From contig DASXLB010000014.1 in assembly GCA_036496585.1 (NCBI GenBank), positions 62,001 through 126,000 of the forward strand: a stretch of DNA of 64,000 nt, in the 5' to 3' direction. A model generated the notes under the pieces. That model saw only the letters and a list, made by a program, of their open reading frames with translations. It searched no databases and was not told the origin of the DNA. Numbering within the stretch: position 1 is the stretch's first letter; each line of letters begins with the position of its first letter. Below are positions 51,633 through 59,930 of the stretch, piece by piece. The position numbers and the translations under genes are program-made. The stretch is from Vicinamibacterales bacterium (lineage in GTDB: Bacteria; Acidobacteriota; Vicinamibacteria; Vicinamibacterales; 2-12-FULL-66-21).

Positions 51633-52343
51633 ATGCAGCTGCTGCAGTTCGCGCTGGCGCTGGTTCTCACCGCCGGTCAGCAGGCACCCCCCGCTGGCTT
51701 CACCGCACTCTTCAACGGCCGGGATTTGAGCGGCTGGCGCGGGAGGCAGCAGGACTACAGTCCGTATGAGGAAGCGACGCTCTCGAAAGATGCGCTCGCA
51801 GCGAAGCAGGCCGCGTGGAACGCCGATCGCGACCAGCACTGGCGCGTCGACACCGACGCGCATGAGATCGTCTCAGACGGCCACGGCGTCTTCCTCGCCA
51901 CCGACAAGGACTACGGCGATTTCGAGCTGTACCTCGACTGGAAGATCGTGGCGCACAACGGCGATTCAGGCGTCTACCTGCGTGGATTCCCACAGGCCCA
52001 GATCTGGGATCCCGACAATCCGGTCGAGGTGAAGAACGGCGCCCCGAAGGGATCCGGCGGCCTCTGGAACGACAACCCCGACAACCCCGGCCGGTGGCCG
52101 ATCGTCAAGGCCGACAACCCGATCGGGCAGTGGAACACGTTCCGGATCCGGATGGCCGGAAACCGCGTCTGGATCTGGCTCAACGGCCAGCAGACCGTCG
52201 ACGGGCAGACCCTCGACAATTTTTTCGACCGCGCGAAGCCCGTGTTGCCGGCCGGCCCGATCGAGCTGCAGACGCACGGATCGGAGATCCGCTTCCGCAA
52301 CGTCTATGTCCGCGAAATCCGCGGCAGCGGGCAACGGCCGTGA
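51633..52343 (+). CDS. Exported DUF1080 (3-keto-disaccharide hydrolase-like) protein
   Basis: 236 residues with a short signal peptide (LLQFALALVLTAGQQA). The single domain begins FTALFNGRDLSGWRG, the DUF1080 hallmark, and continues DFELYLDWKIVAHNGDSGVY and QWNTFRIRMAGNRVWIWLNG, a jelly-roll typical of concanavalin-like hydrolases. Members of this family hydrolyse 3-keto-glycosides. Its position opposite a Gfo/Idh/MocA dehydrogenase and a TIM-barrel isomerase fits keto-sugar degradation. The stop overlaps the GTG of the next gene. Confidence 0.85.
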   Translation: MQLLQFALALVLTAGQQAPPAGFTALFNGRDLSGWRGRQQDYSPYEEATLSKDALAAKQAAWNADRDQHWRVDTDAHEIVSDGHGVFLATDKDYGDFELYLDWKIVAHNGDSGVYLRGFPQAQIWDPDNPVEVKNGAPKGSGGLWNDNPDNPGRWPIVKADNPIGQWNTFRIRMAGNRVWIWLNGQQTVDGQTLDNFFDRAKPVLPAGPIELQTHGSEIRFRNVYVREIRGSGQRP

Positions 52344-53221
52344 GGCTCGGTCGCGCGCTGCTCTTCGTGTGTCTCGCCGGGCTCGTGGCGAGCGCCCAGG
52401 AGCGCACGCGACGCTTCTACGTGACGGCGCTCGACGACAGCGACGCCGCCGTCACCGATCTCGCGGCCGGCGACGTCTCGGTCAAGGAAGGCGGCCGCGT
52501 CCGGCCGGTGGCGCGGCTCGAGCCGGCGCGCGATCCCATGTCGATCGCGATCATCGTCGACGACAACGGCACCGGCATCTTCCGCGTCGGGGTCGGACGA
52601 TTCATCGAATCGCTGCTCGGCCGCGGCGAGTTCGCGGTGAGCGTCGTACGCGGTCAGACAGTCAAGCTCACCGACTACACCAGGGACACCCGCCTACTCT
52701 CCGAAGCCGTCGCCCAGTTGAGCGCCCACCCGTCGACCAACGACGGCAACCAGCTCCTCGACGGGATCACCGGGGCGGCGCTGAACCTGGCGAAGCACAA
52801 GGCCGTCCGCCCGATCATCCTGGCCCTCACGGTCGGCGGGGACGACGTCACGCCGATGCAGCCGGAGGACGCGCTCGACGATCTGCGCAAGAGCGGCGCG
52901 CAGCTCTACGTCGTCTCGATGCTCAGCTCGGCGCTGCGCCCCACCGTCCCGACCGGCCGTCCGGCCGATCTGCTCAACGAAGGCCACGCGCTCAAAGCGG
53001 TGATCGGCGATGGTCCGCAGCGCTCCGGCGGCCACCGCGAAGACATTTCGGCCATGGCGGGCGTGGACACGCGACTGCAGCAGCTCGCGATGCAACTCAA
53101 GCAGCAGTACCTGCTCGAGTATTCGCTCGAAGGATCGAAGCTGTCCAAGCGGGTCGAAGTGAGTACCAGCCGCAAGAACGTCACGCTCCGCGCGCCGAGC
53201 TACGTTCCAGACAGGCTGTAG
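52340..53221 (+). CDS. VWFA-related secreted protein
   Basis: 293 residues from GTG at 52340, signal peptide (ALLFVCLAGLVASAQE). The N-terminal FYVTALDDSDAAVTDLAAGD and VSVKEGGRVRPVARLEPA, followed by MSIAIIVDDNGTG, match the VWFA-related domain family common in Acidobacteriota. The MIDAS DxSxS motif is degenerate (DDNGTG), so metal binding may be altered. The C-terminal QQLAMQLKQQYLLEYSL block is also typical. Overlaps the DUF1080 gene by 4 bp. Confidence 0.82.
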   Translation: MRLGRALLFVCLAGLVASAQERTRRFYVTALDDSDAAVTDLAAGDVSVKEGGRVRPVARLEPARDPMSIAIIVDDNGTGIFRVGVGRFIESLLGRGEFAVSVVRGQTVKLTDYTRDTRLLSEAVAQLSAHPSTNDGNQLLDGITGAALNLAKHKAVRPIILALTVGGDDVTPMQPEDALDDLRKSGAQLYVVSMLSSALRPTVPTGRPADLLNEGHALKAVIGDGPQRSGGHREDISAMAGVDTRLQQLAMQLKQQYLLEYSLEGSKLSKRVEVSTSRKNVTLRAPSYVPDRL

Positions 53222-53238
53222 CCTCCAGCAGAGAAAAA

Positions 53239-53268
53239 GGCCGGCGGAAATCCGCCGGCCCTTTCCTG
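53239..53268 (+). terminator. Rho-independent terminator
   Basis: GGCCGGCGGA/TCCGCCGGCC, a perfect 10-bp inverted repeat with a 2-bp centre, is preceded by AAAAA and followed by CTTTCCTG. It begins 18 bp after the VWFA gene stop. Confidence 0.8.
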
Positions 53269-53276
53269 TTCTACGC

Positions 53277-53297
53277 GGGCAGTGTCAGTGACTGCCC
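53277..53297 (+). other. Secondary hairpin in the 53222-53482 gap
   Basis: GGGCAGT pairs with ACTGCCC across a 7-nt loop. Downstream GCGACCA (53333-53339) and TGGTCGC (53374-53380) can pair, followed by a run of seven T. The 261-bp gap before clpS contains no gene I can support. Confidence 0.4.
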
Positions 53298-53468
53298 CCG
53301 ATAGTGTCTGCCATGCATGCACCTCCCGGCCGCGACCAGATATGGTTACCGCCGCTCGAAACCGCGGGGCGTGGTCGCTAGGAGCCTTTTTTTCGCGCCG
53401 TCACACCTGCGACGACGGTGATTCCACGATACCACGGCGCGCAAGCGGCCGGCCCTGACCGCCGGGCG

Positions 53469-53474
53469 TACAAT
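53469..53474 (+). promoter_or_regulatory. Leaderless-type -10 box (TACAAT) for clpS
   Basis: TACAAT ends 8 bp before the clpS ATG at 53483. GGAG also lies in the 8-bp gap, so a short-leader mode is possible if transcription starts earlier. Confidence 0.5.
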
Positions 53475-53482
53475 GGAGACTC

Positions 53483-53797
53483 ATGGCCGGCACAGAGCGC
53501 CAGACTGGCGACGAGGTCCTCGAGCGAACCCGGCAGGAAACGAAGAAACCCGAGCTCTTCAAGGTCCTGCTCCTCAACGACGACTACACCACCATGGATT
53601 TCGTCGTCGAAGTCCTCGAGAGCGTGTTCAACAAGGCGCCGGCCGAGGCGTATCGGATCATGATGGCGGTGCACACCCAGGGTCAGGGGCTGTGCGGCGT
53701 GTATCCATTCGAAGTCGCCGAAACCAAGGTCGGCGCCGTCGTCGACCTCGCCCGCGCCCAGGGGTTTCCGCTGCGTGCCACAATGGAGCCAGAATAG
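53483..53797 (+). CDS. clpS: ClpS adaptor protein
   Basis: 104 residues, single ClpS domain. LFKVLLLNDDYTTMDFVVEV is the N-end-rule binding core, with the NDDYTTMDF residues of the pocket. HTQGQGLCGVYPFEVAETKV is the conserved second half with the His of the ClpA contact. ClpS delivers N-degron substrates to ClpA, encoded 120 bp downstream, for degradation by ClpP (not in the window). Confidence 0.95.
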   Translation: MAGTERQTGDEVLERTRQETKKPELFKVLLLNDDYTTMDFVVEVLESVFNKAPAEAYRIMMAVHTQGQGLCGVYPFEVAETKVGAVVDLARAQGFPLRATMEPE

Positions 53798-53917
53798 AAG
53801 GCACGAAGGAAGGCGAAGGAGCGAAGGAACAAGAGCGGCGAAGGAACCAGGGCGCGAAGGAACAAGACGCGAAGGACCGGACGCGAACGGACGTGAAGAA
53901 CAGGACGCGAAGGCACA
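53798..53917 (+). repeat. Degenerate purine-rich tandem repeat between clpS and clpA
   Basis: About eight imperfect copies of GCGAAGGAACAAG fill the gap. The last GAAGG lies 4 bp before the clpA GTG and may serve as its Shine-Dalgarno. A shorter stretch of the same type is at 5770-5804. Confidence 0.7.
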
Positions 53918-56302
53918 GTGTTTAGCCCGGCTCTCGAAGTAATTCTCACGGTCGCCTACCGCGAAGCAGCGGCGCGGCGGCATGCGCACCTGACGCTGGA
54001 GCATCTGCTCTATGCGCTGGCGCACGATCCCGACGGCGAGCGCATCCTCGCCGCCTGCGGCGCCGATCTGCCGCAGCTCCGCCGCGACCTCGACAAGTAC
54101 CTCGACGAGCACATCGAGCAGTTCTCGCGCGGGCAGCAAAAAGAGCCCGAGCAGACGATGGCGTTCCGCCGGGTGCTGCAGACGGCCGTGCTGCACGTGC
54201 AGAGCGCCGGCCGGCAGGAAGTGCAGTCGGGTGACGTGCTGGCGGCAACGCTGCAGCAGTCGAAATCCTACGCCGCGCAGCTGCTCGCCGGGCAGGGGGT
54301 GACCCGCCTCGACATTCTCGAGTACATCACGCACGGCATCAGCAAGATGCCGCCGGCCGCCGGCGGCGCCTCCGGCACCGACGCCGATGAAGGGACCGGG
54401 GACGCCGACGCCGGCGCGGGCGAGCGCGGCGCCGCGGCGTCGCGCGATCCACTCGCTGCGTATGCCATGAACCTGACCGAACGCGCCCGCGACGGCGCGC
54501 TCGATCCGCTGATCGGCCGGACCGCCGAGTTGCAGCGGACGCTCGAGATCCTCTGCCGCCGCCGCAAGAACAACCCGGTCTTCGTCGGCGACGCGGGGGT
54601 TGGCAAGACGGCGCTCGCCGAAGGACTGGCGACGAGGCTGCTGCGGGACGACGTGCCCGAGGTGCTGCAGGGAGCGGAAGTGTTCTCGCTCGACACGGCG
54701 GCGCTCCTCGCCGGCACGCGGTTCCGCGGCGATTTCGAGGAACGCTTCAAGGCGGTCGTCAACGCGCTGGCCAAGCGCCGCCTGCCGATCCTCTTCATCG
54801 ACGAGATCCACTCCACCGTCGGCGCCGGCGCGACGACCGGCGGCACGATGGACCTCGCCACCCTGATCAAGCCGATCCTCACGACCGGTCAGCTGCGCGT
54901 CGTCGGATCGACGACCCACGAGGAATTCAAGCACATCGAAAAGGACCGCGCGCTCGCCCGCCGGCTGCAGAAGGTCGCCATCGACGAACCGTCGATCCAG
55001 GAGACGGTGCGCATCCTGCAGGGGCTGCGTTCGCGCTACGAATCGCACCACCACATCAAATACGCCGACGAGGCGATCGAGGCCGCGGCGAAGCTGGCGG
55101 CTCGCCACCTGCGCGACTACAAGCTGCCCGACAGCGCCATCGACGTGCTCGACGAAGCCGGGGCGCGGGCGCGCCTCGGCGCCGCCGGAGCGGAGCGAGG
55201 CCAGGGGGCCCCCGCGAGCGACGGCGTAGGGGGGTCTGGCGGGGCGAAGCCCCCCACCCCAATGATCGAGGTGGCGGTCCCGCAGATCGAAGAGGTCGTC
55301 GCGCGCATGGCGCGCATCCCGGCAAAACAGGCCTCATCGTCGGACCGCGATCGGCTGCGCACGCTCGAGGAATCACTCGGCCGCGTGGTGTTCGGCCAGG
55401 AGGAAGCCGTCAAGCTCGTCGCGATGGCGATCAAGCGCTCCCGCGCCGGCCTCGGGCAGCCGGATCGTCCGGCCGGCGCGTTCCTGTTCTCGGGTCCGAC
55501 CGGCGTCGGCAAGACCGAGCTCGCCAAACAGCTCGCGCTGCATCTCGGCAACGAGTTCCAGCGCTACGACATGAGCGAGTACATGGAGAAGCACGCCGTC
55601 GCCCGGCTGATCGGCGCGCCTCCCGGCTATGTCGGCTTCGAGCAGGGCGGACTGCTGGTCGACGCGGTCCGCACGCATCCCTACAGCGTCGTCCTGCTCG
55701 ACGAGATCGAGAAGGCGCACCCCGACATCTACAACATCCTGCTGCAGGTGATGGATCACGCGACGCTGACCGACAGCAACGGCCGCAAGGCTGACTTCCG
55801 CCAGGTCGTGCTGATCATGACCTCGAACGCCGGCTCGCGCGAGATGAGCGCCGGGACCCTCGGGTTCGCCGGCGCGCCGCCCGAGGGTGGGGCCGATCAG
55901 CGGCAGCGCGCCGCGCAGTCGCGGTCGAAGGCGGCCATCGAGCGCATCTTCAGCCCGGAGTTCCGGAACCGCCTGGACGCGATCGTCAACTTCAAGCCGC
56001 TCACGGCGGACGTGATGGAGACGATCGTCGACAAGTTCATCATCCAGCTCGAAGAGCAGCTCGCCGAACGGCGAATCACGATCGCGCTGCTGCCCGAGGC
56101 GCGCGAGTACCTGGCGCGCAAGGGGTACGACCCGACCTTCGGCGCGCGGCCGCTCGGCCGCGTGATCCAGAGCGAGGTCCGCGACCGGCTCACCGACGAG
56201 ATCCTGTTCGGCGCGCTGGAGCGGGGCGGCACGGTCACGATCGGCCACGACGCCGGGGCGCTGACCTTCGCGTTCGTGCCGGTGGCTACGGCCGGCGCCT
56301 GA
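53918..56302 (+). CDS. clpA: ClpA, ATP-dependent Clp protease ATPase subunit
   Basis: 794 residues, GTG start. An N-terminal double repeat (HLTLEHLLYALAHD, about 25-38) binds ClpS. D1 Walker A GDAGVGKTAL is at about 223 and Walker B LFIDEIHST at about 292. D2 Walker A GPTGVGKTELA is at about 526 and Walker B VVLLDEIEKAHPD at about 592. A TLGFAG loop before FSPEFRNRLD takes the place of the IGL/F ClpP-docking motif. Between D1 and D2, residues about 422-448 (ERGQGAPASDGVGGSGGAKP) are encoded by a copy of the GC-rich repeat, an in-frame insertion. A Gly/Asp/Ala-rich linker at about 148-175 is also long. Confidence 0.94.
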   Translation: MFSPALEVILTVAYREAAARRHAHLTLEHLLYALAHDPDGERILAACGADLPQLRRDLDKYLDEHIEQFSRGQQKEPEQTMAFRRVLQTAVLHVQSAGRQEVQSGDVLAATLQQSKSYAAQLLAGQGVTRLDILEYITHGISKMPPAAGGASGTDADEGTGDADAGAGERGAAASRDPLAAYAMNLTERARDGALDPLIGRTAELQRTLEILCRRRKNNPVFVGDAGVGKTALAEGLATRLLRDDVPEVLQGAEVFSLDTAALLAGTRFRGDFEERFKAVVNALAKRRLPILFIDEIHSTVGAGATTGGTMDLATLIKPILTTGQLRVVGSTTHEEFKHIEKDRALARRLQKVAIDEPSIQETVRILQGLRSRYESHHHIKYADEAIEAAAKLAARHLRDYKLPDSAIDVLDEAGARARLGAAGAERGQGAPASDGVGGSGGAKPPTPMIEVAVPQIEEVVARMARIPAKQASSSDRDRLRTLEESLGRVVFGQEEAVKLVAMAIKRSRAGLGQPDRPAGAFLFSGPTGVGKTELAKQLALHLGNEFQRYDMSEYMEKHAVARLIGAPPGYVGFEQGGLLVDAVRTHPYSVVLLDEIEKAHPDIYNILLQVMDHATLTDSNGRKADFRQVVLIMTSNAGSREMSAGTLGFAGAPPEGGADQRQRAAQSRSKAAIERIFSPEFRNRLDAIVNFKPLTADVMETIVDKFIIQLEEQLAERRITIALLPEAREYLARKGYDPTFGARPLGRVIQSEVRDRLTDEILFGALERGGTVTIGHDAGALTFAFVPVATAGA
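55185..55258 (+). repeat. GC-rich repeat, copy C, in frame inside clpA
   Basis: GCGTAGGGGGGTCTGGCGGG followed by GCGAAGCCCCCC matches the hairpin end of copies at 32977 and 49041. Its 74 bp are translated as a Gly/Ala/Pro-rich linker between D1 and D2. Confidence 0.65.
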
Positions 56303-56305
56303 GCC

Positions 56306-56908
56306 ATGTCCGACGACCTCAACATCCCCGTCAAAGTCGTCGATCGGCGCCGCTGGCGCGAGAACGGCGAAGCCAATCCTGACGCCGCCGACCAGCCGTC
56401 GCTCAAGCCGACCTACGTCGAGGAGCTCGAGCGGCGCGCCGCGCAGGCGGAACAACAGGCGCAGGAATTCCTCGGCAAGTATCGCGGCGCCGCCCAGGAA
56501 TTCGAGGACGCGCGCGCCCGGATGCGCAAGGAAGTGGCGAAAGACGCCGAGCGCAGCCGCCGCGAGGTGTTCATCAGCCTGCTCGAGGTCCTCGACAACC
56601 TCGATCGCGCGATCGAGGCGGCTCGCAAATCGGGGACGCCGGGATCCGACGTGCTGCTGCAAGGCGTCGAGATGGTCCGGCAGCAGTTCCTGGCCAAGCT
56701 CGAAGGGTTCGGTGTGAAGCGGATCGCCAGCGAGCACGAGCCTTTCGATCCCGAGCTCCACGAAGCGGTCACGACCGTTCCAACGCCCGACGCTGCCTCG
56801 GACGGACGCGTTCTCGGGGTCATCGCCCACGGCTATCGCATCGGCGACGACGTGCTGAGGCCGGCGCTGGTCGCGGTCGGCAGGAAGACCGACGGAATCG
56901 ACGGCTGA
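56306..56908 (+). CDS. grpE: GrpE nucleotide exchange factor
   Basis: 200 residues, 3 bp after clpA. A long N-terminal coiled coil (about 35-90, YVEELERRAAQAEQQAQEFL) dimerises, then REVFISLLEVLDNLDRAIEA and the beta-wing domain (EPFDPELHEAVTTVPTPD, VLGVIAHGYRIGDDVLRPA) contact DnaK. The HEAV and GY motifs are intact. dnaK and dnaJ are not adjacent, so grpE sits with the Clp genes here. Confidence 0.94.
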   Translation: MSDDLNIPVKVVDRRRWRENGEANPDAADQPSLKPTYVEELERRAAQAEQQAQEFLGKYRGAAQEFEDARARMRKEVAKDAERSRREVFISLLEVLDNLDRAIEAARKSGTPGSDVLLQGVEMVRQQFLAKLEGFGVKRIASEHEPFDPELHEAVTTVPTPDAASDGRVLGVIAHGYRIGDDVLRPALVAVGRKTDGIDG

Positions 56909-57056
56909 GCTCGGCGGTTTAACTTTCCGCGTCCGGCAGCGGTCTACTCGATTGAGGAGATCGAACGCCGTCATGTTCATGTCATGCACACGCAGGGTCG
57001 CAGCTGGGCTGGTGCCGCCCGCGCCGTACGGCGTCGAAGGGCATCGGCGGTAGTCC

Positions 57057-57062
57057 GATAAT
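57057..57062 (+). promoter_or_regulatory. Leaderless-type -10 box (GATAAT) for the DUF1800 gene
   Basis: GATAAT (5 of 6 to TATAAT) ends 6 bp before the ATG at 57069. Confidence 0.5.
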
Positions 57063-57068
57063 CAGGCG

Positions 57069-58631
57069 ATGCGGCAGGTCTCCGTCATCGGCCTTCTCGC
57101 CGCCGCGTTGATCGCGGGGGGCGGCGGCGTGTCGGGCCGGACGGCTCCGTTCACGCGCGCCGACCTGCGCTGGCTCGGCCGCGTGACCTTCGGGGTCGAC
57201 AGCCAGATCGTGGGGTCGTACCGCAAGCTCGGACGCGAGAAATTCCTCGACGCGCAGCTGCATCCACCCAAGGACGATCCCGGCGGGCTGCACGCGGCGA
57301 TCGCGGCGCTGACCATCTCGCAGAAAGGGGCCGACGCGCGCGTCTTCGAGATCCGTCAGGAAAACCAGCGGATCAACGCGCTCGGGTCCGACGAGGAGAA
57401 GCAGAAGGCGCGGATGGCGCTCAATCAGGCCGCCAACCTCGCCGTCTACGAGACGGCGCGGCGTCACCTCATGCGTGCGATCGACTCCCCCTGGCAGTTG
57501 CGCGAGGAAATGACCTGGTTCTGGATGAACCACTTCAGCGTGTTCTCGGGGAAGGGCAACGTCCGCTACACGCTCGCCGACTACGAGGAGCAGGCGGTCC
57601 GCCCCCACGCCCTCGGGAAGTTCCGCGATCTCGTGCTGGCCACCGCAACGTCGCCGGCGATGCTCGAGTATCTCGACAACGCGCAGAGCGCCGCCAATCG
57701 CATCAACGAGAACTACGCGCGCGAACTGATGGAGTTGCACACGCTCGGCGTCAGCGGCGGCCCGAGCGGATCTCGCTACACGCAGCAGGACGTGCAGGAA
57801 CTGGCGCGGGTGCTGACCGGCCTCGGGCTGGCGGCGACGCCGCAGCCGCTGAAGCTCGGGCCGCAGCTGGCGCCGCTCTACGTGCGGCAGGGACTGTTCG
57901 AGTTCAATCCGTCGCGCCACGATCGCAACACGAAGACGGTCCTCGGCGAAAAGATCGCCGGCAAGGGCATGGACGAAGTGGAGACCGCGGTCACGCTGCT
58001 CTGCCGGCAGCCGGCGACCGCCCGGTTCATCAGCGCGAAGCTCGCGACCTATTTCGTCGCCGACGATCCCCCGCCCGCGCTCGTCGATCGCATGGCGCGG
58101 ACGTTCGAGAAGACCGACGGCGACATCGCCGCGGTGCTGCGGGTCATGTTCCTCGACAAGGAGTTCCTGGCGGCGCTCGCAGACGACGCGGGCGGGCATC
58201 GCGAGCGGGCGACAAAGTTCAAAGATCCGATGACGTTCGTCGTCTCGTCGGTCCGACTCGCCTATGAAGACAAGGCGCTGACCAACTATCACCCTCTTGT
58301 CGGCTGGCTGCAGCAGCTCGGCGAGCCGTTGTACGGGCGGGTGACGCCCGACGGCTATCCGCTGGGCGAAGCCGCCTGGACCAGCTCGGGCCAGATGGTC
58401 CGTCGCTTCGAGATCGCGCGCGCGATCGGCAGCGGCAACGCCGGACTCTTCAACAACGAGGACAATTCTCCGGGCACGGCAGCCGGCTTTCCGATGCTGA
58501 CCTCGCGCTTCTACTACGACGCGATCGAACCGTCACTCGGACCGCGCACGCGTGCCGCGCTCGGCAAGTCCAACTCGCAGCAGGAGTGGAATACCGTATT
58601 GCTCGCGTCGCCGGACTGGATGGAACGGTGA
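57069..58631 (+). CDS. Secreted DUF1800 protein
   Basis: 520 residues with a signal peptide (VIGLLAAALIAGGGGVSG). DUF1800 hallmarks are LRWLGRVTFGVDSQIV near residue 35, MTWFWMNHFSVF (about 150), INENYARELMELHTLGV (about 212) and RFEIARAIGSGN. The family has no established biochemical role. Members are nearly always followed by a DUF1501 protein, as here, and the pair is thought to act in the periplasm or on the surface. Confidence 0.9.
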   Translation: MRQVSVIGLLAAALIAGGGGVSGRTAPFTRADLRWLGRVTFGVDSQIVGSYRKLGREKFLDAQLHPPKDDPGGLHAAIAALTISQKGADARVFEIRQENQRINALGSDEEKQKARMALNQAANLAVYETARRHLMRAIDSPWQLREEMTWFWMNHFSVFSGKGNVRYTLADYEEQAVRPHALGKFRDLVLATATSPAMLEYLDNAQSAANRINENYARELMELHTLGVSGGPSGSRYTQQDVQELARVLTGLGLAATPQPLKLGPQLAPLYVRQGLFEFNPSRHDRNTKTVLGEKIAGKGMDEVETAVTLLCRQPATARFISAKLATYFVADDPPPALVDRMARTFEKTDGDIAAVLRVMFLDKEFLAALADDAGGHRERATKFKDPMTFVVSSVRLAYEDKALTNYHPLVGWLQQLGEPLYGRVTPDGYPLGEAAWTSSGQMVRRFEIARAIGSGNAGLFNNEDNSPGTAAGFPMLTSRFYYDAIEPSLGPRTRAALGKSNSQQEWNTVLLASPDWMER

Positions 58632-58641
58632 GGAGGATCTT

Positions 58642-59907
58642 ATGACGCTCTCACGCCGGAGCCTGCTCAAGCTCGCGCTGGCCGGTGCCGCGCACCCGCT
58701 GTTGCCCGTCCGCGGCATCGTGTCGCAGGCGTTCGCCGCGCCGGGAGCGGCTGACGCGAAATTCCTGCTGGTGTTCCTGCGCGGCGGCTACGACGCGGCC
58801 AACGTGGTGATTCCGGTGGGAAGCCCCTTCTATTACGAGTCACGCCCGACGATCGCCCTGCCGAAGCCCGACCCCGTCAATCCGCTCGCCGCCGTCGCGC
58901 TCGCGCTGCGGGACGGTTCCGCCGCGTGGGGCCTGCACCCGGCGCTCAAGGACACGATGCTGCCGCTCTGGGACAAGCAGCAGCTCGCGTTCGTCCCCTT
59001 CGCGGGCAGCGACGACCTGACGCGCAGCCACTTCGAAACGCAGGATAGCGTGGAAACCGGCATGCCGGTGGCGGCGCCCGGCGCGACGCCGCACAGCTAC
59101 GGATCGGGATTCCTCAATCGTCTTGCCGCCACGCTCGACGGCGCCACGCCGGTTTCGTTCACCGACGGCCTGCCGACGGTGATGACCGGACAGGTCGTCG
59201 TGCCGAACGTGTCGCTCAAGGGCACCGGACGCTCCCCGTTCGACAACCGTCAGATGGCGATCCTTGCCGGCATGTACGAAGGCACGCGCTTCGAGCCGCT
59301 CATCGCCGAGGGCTTCGACCTGCGCAAGACCGTCGCCGAGCAGGCGGAGATGATGAACACCGGCAGCATGGCGGCCGAGATGCAGGCCGCCAACTGTAAC
59401 GCGATCACCGCCAAGGGCTTCGAGCTCGAGGCGCGGCGGATGGCCGGCCTGATGAAGGACAAGTTCGACATCGCGTTCATCGACGTCGGCGGCTGGGACA
59501 CGCACGTCAACCAGGGCAACGGTCAGGGCCAGCTCGCCAATCTGCTGCTCAGCCTCGGCCAGGGACTCGCCGGGTTCGCCGAGCAGATGGGTCCCGCGTG
59601 GTCGCGGACGGTGGTCGTCGTGATCTCGGAGTTCGGCCGCACGTTCCGTGAGAACGGCACGCGCGGCACCGATCACGGCCACGGCAGCGTCTACTGGGTC
59701 CTGGGGGGCGCGGTGCAGGGCGGACGGCTGGCTGGCGAGCAGGTCGCCGTGACACCGCAGGGGCTCAACCAGAACCGCGACTGGCCGGTGACGACGGAAT
59801 ACCGCGCCATGCTGGGCGGCCTGTTCCGGCGCATCTACTCGATGGACACCGGCCGGCTGTCGCAGGTCTTCCCCGATGCGGTACCGCGCGACCTGGGCTT
59901 GATCTGA
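58642..59907 (+). CDS. Tat-exported DUF1501 protein
   Basis: 421 residues, start supported by GAGGAGG 6 bp upstream. The N-terminus LSRRSLLKLALAGAA is a twin-arginine signal, implying export in a folded state. The sulfatase/alkaline-phosphatase-like core has LLVFLRGGYDAANVVIP, FVPFAGSDDLTRSHFETQD, VGGWDTHVNQG and ISEFGRTFRENGTRGTDHGH, which contain the Asp/His residues expected for metal binding in this fold. It follows the DUF1800 gene by 10 bp; activity unknown. Confidence 0.9.
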   Translation: MTLSRRSLLKLALAGAAHPLLPVRGIVSQAFAAPGAADAKFLLVFLRGGYDAANVVIPVGSPFYYESRPTIALPKPDPVNPLAAVALALRDGSAAWGLHPALKDTMLPLWDKQQLAFVPFAGSDDLTRSHFETQDSVETGMPVAAPGATPHSYGSGFLNRLAATLDGATPVSFTDGLPTVMTGQVVVPNVSLKGTGRSPFDNRQMAILAGMYEGTRFEPLIAEGFDLRKTVAEQAEMMNTGSMAAEMQAANCNAITAKGFELEARRMAGLMKDKFDIAFIDVGGWDTHVNQGNGQGQLANLLLSLGQGLAGFAEQMGPAWSRTVVVVISEFGRTFRENGTRGTDHGHGSVYWVLGGAVQGGRLAGEQVAVTPQGLNQNRDWPVTTEYRAMLGGLFRRIYSMDTGRLSQVFPDAVPRDLGLI

Positions 59908-59917
59908 TCGCCCGGTG

Positions 59918-59923
59918 CATAAT
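59918..59923 (+). promoter_or_regulatory. Leaderless-type -10 box (CATAAT) for the HETAH protein gene
   Basis: CATAAT ends 7 bp before the GTG at 59931. Confidence 0.5.
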
Positions 59924-59930
59924 CGGCGGC

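Noticed and set aside
53343..53380. tRNA-like T-arm (CTCGAAACC) in the gap before clpS
   Set aside because: No acceptor stem, D-arm or anticodon arm can be built around it.
56973..57053. 26-codon frame between grpE and the DUF1800 gene
   Set aside because: The nearest GAGGAG is about 14 bp from the ATG, the peptide has no hydrophobic helix or motif, and its end runs into the -10 region of the next gene.
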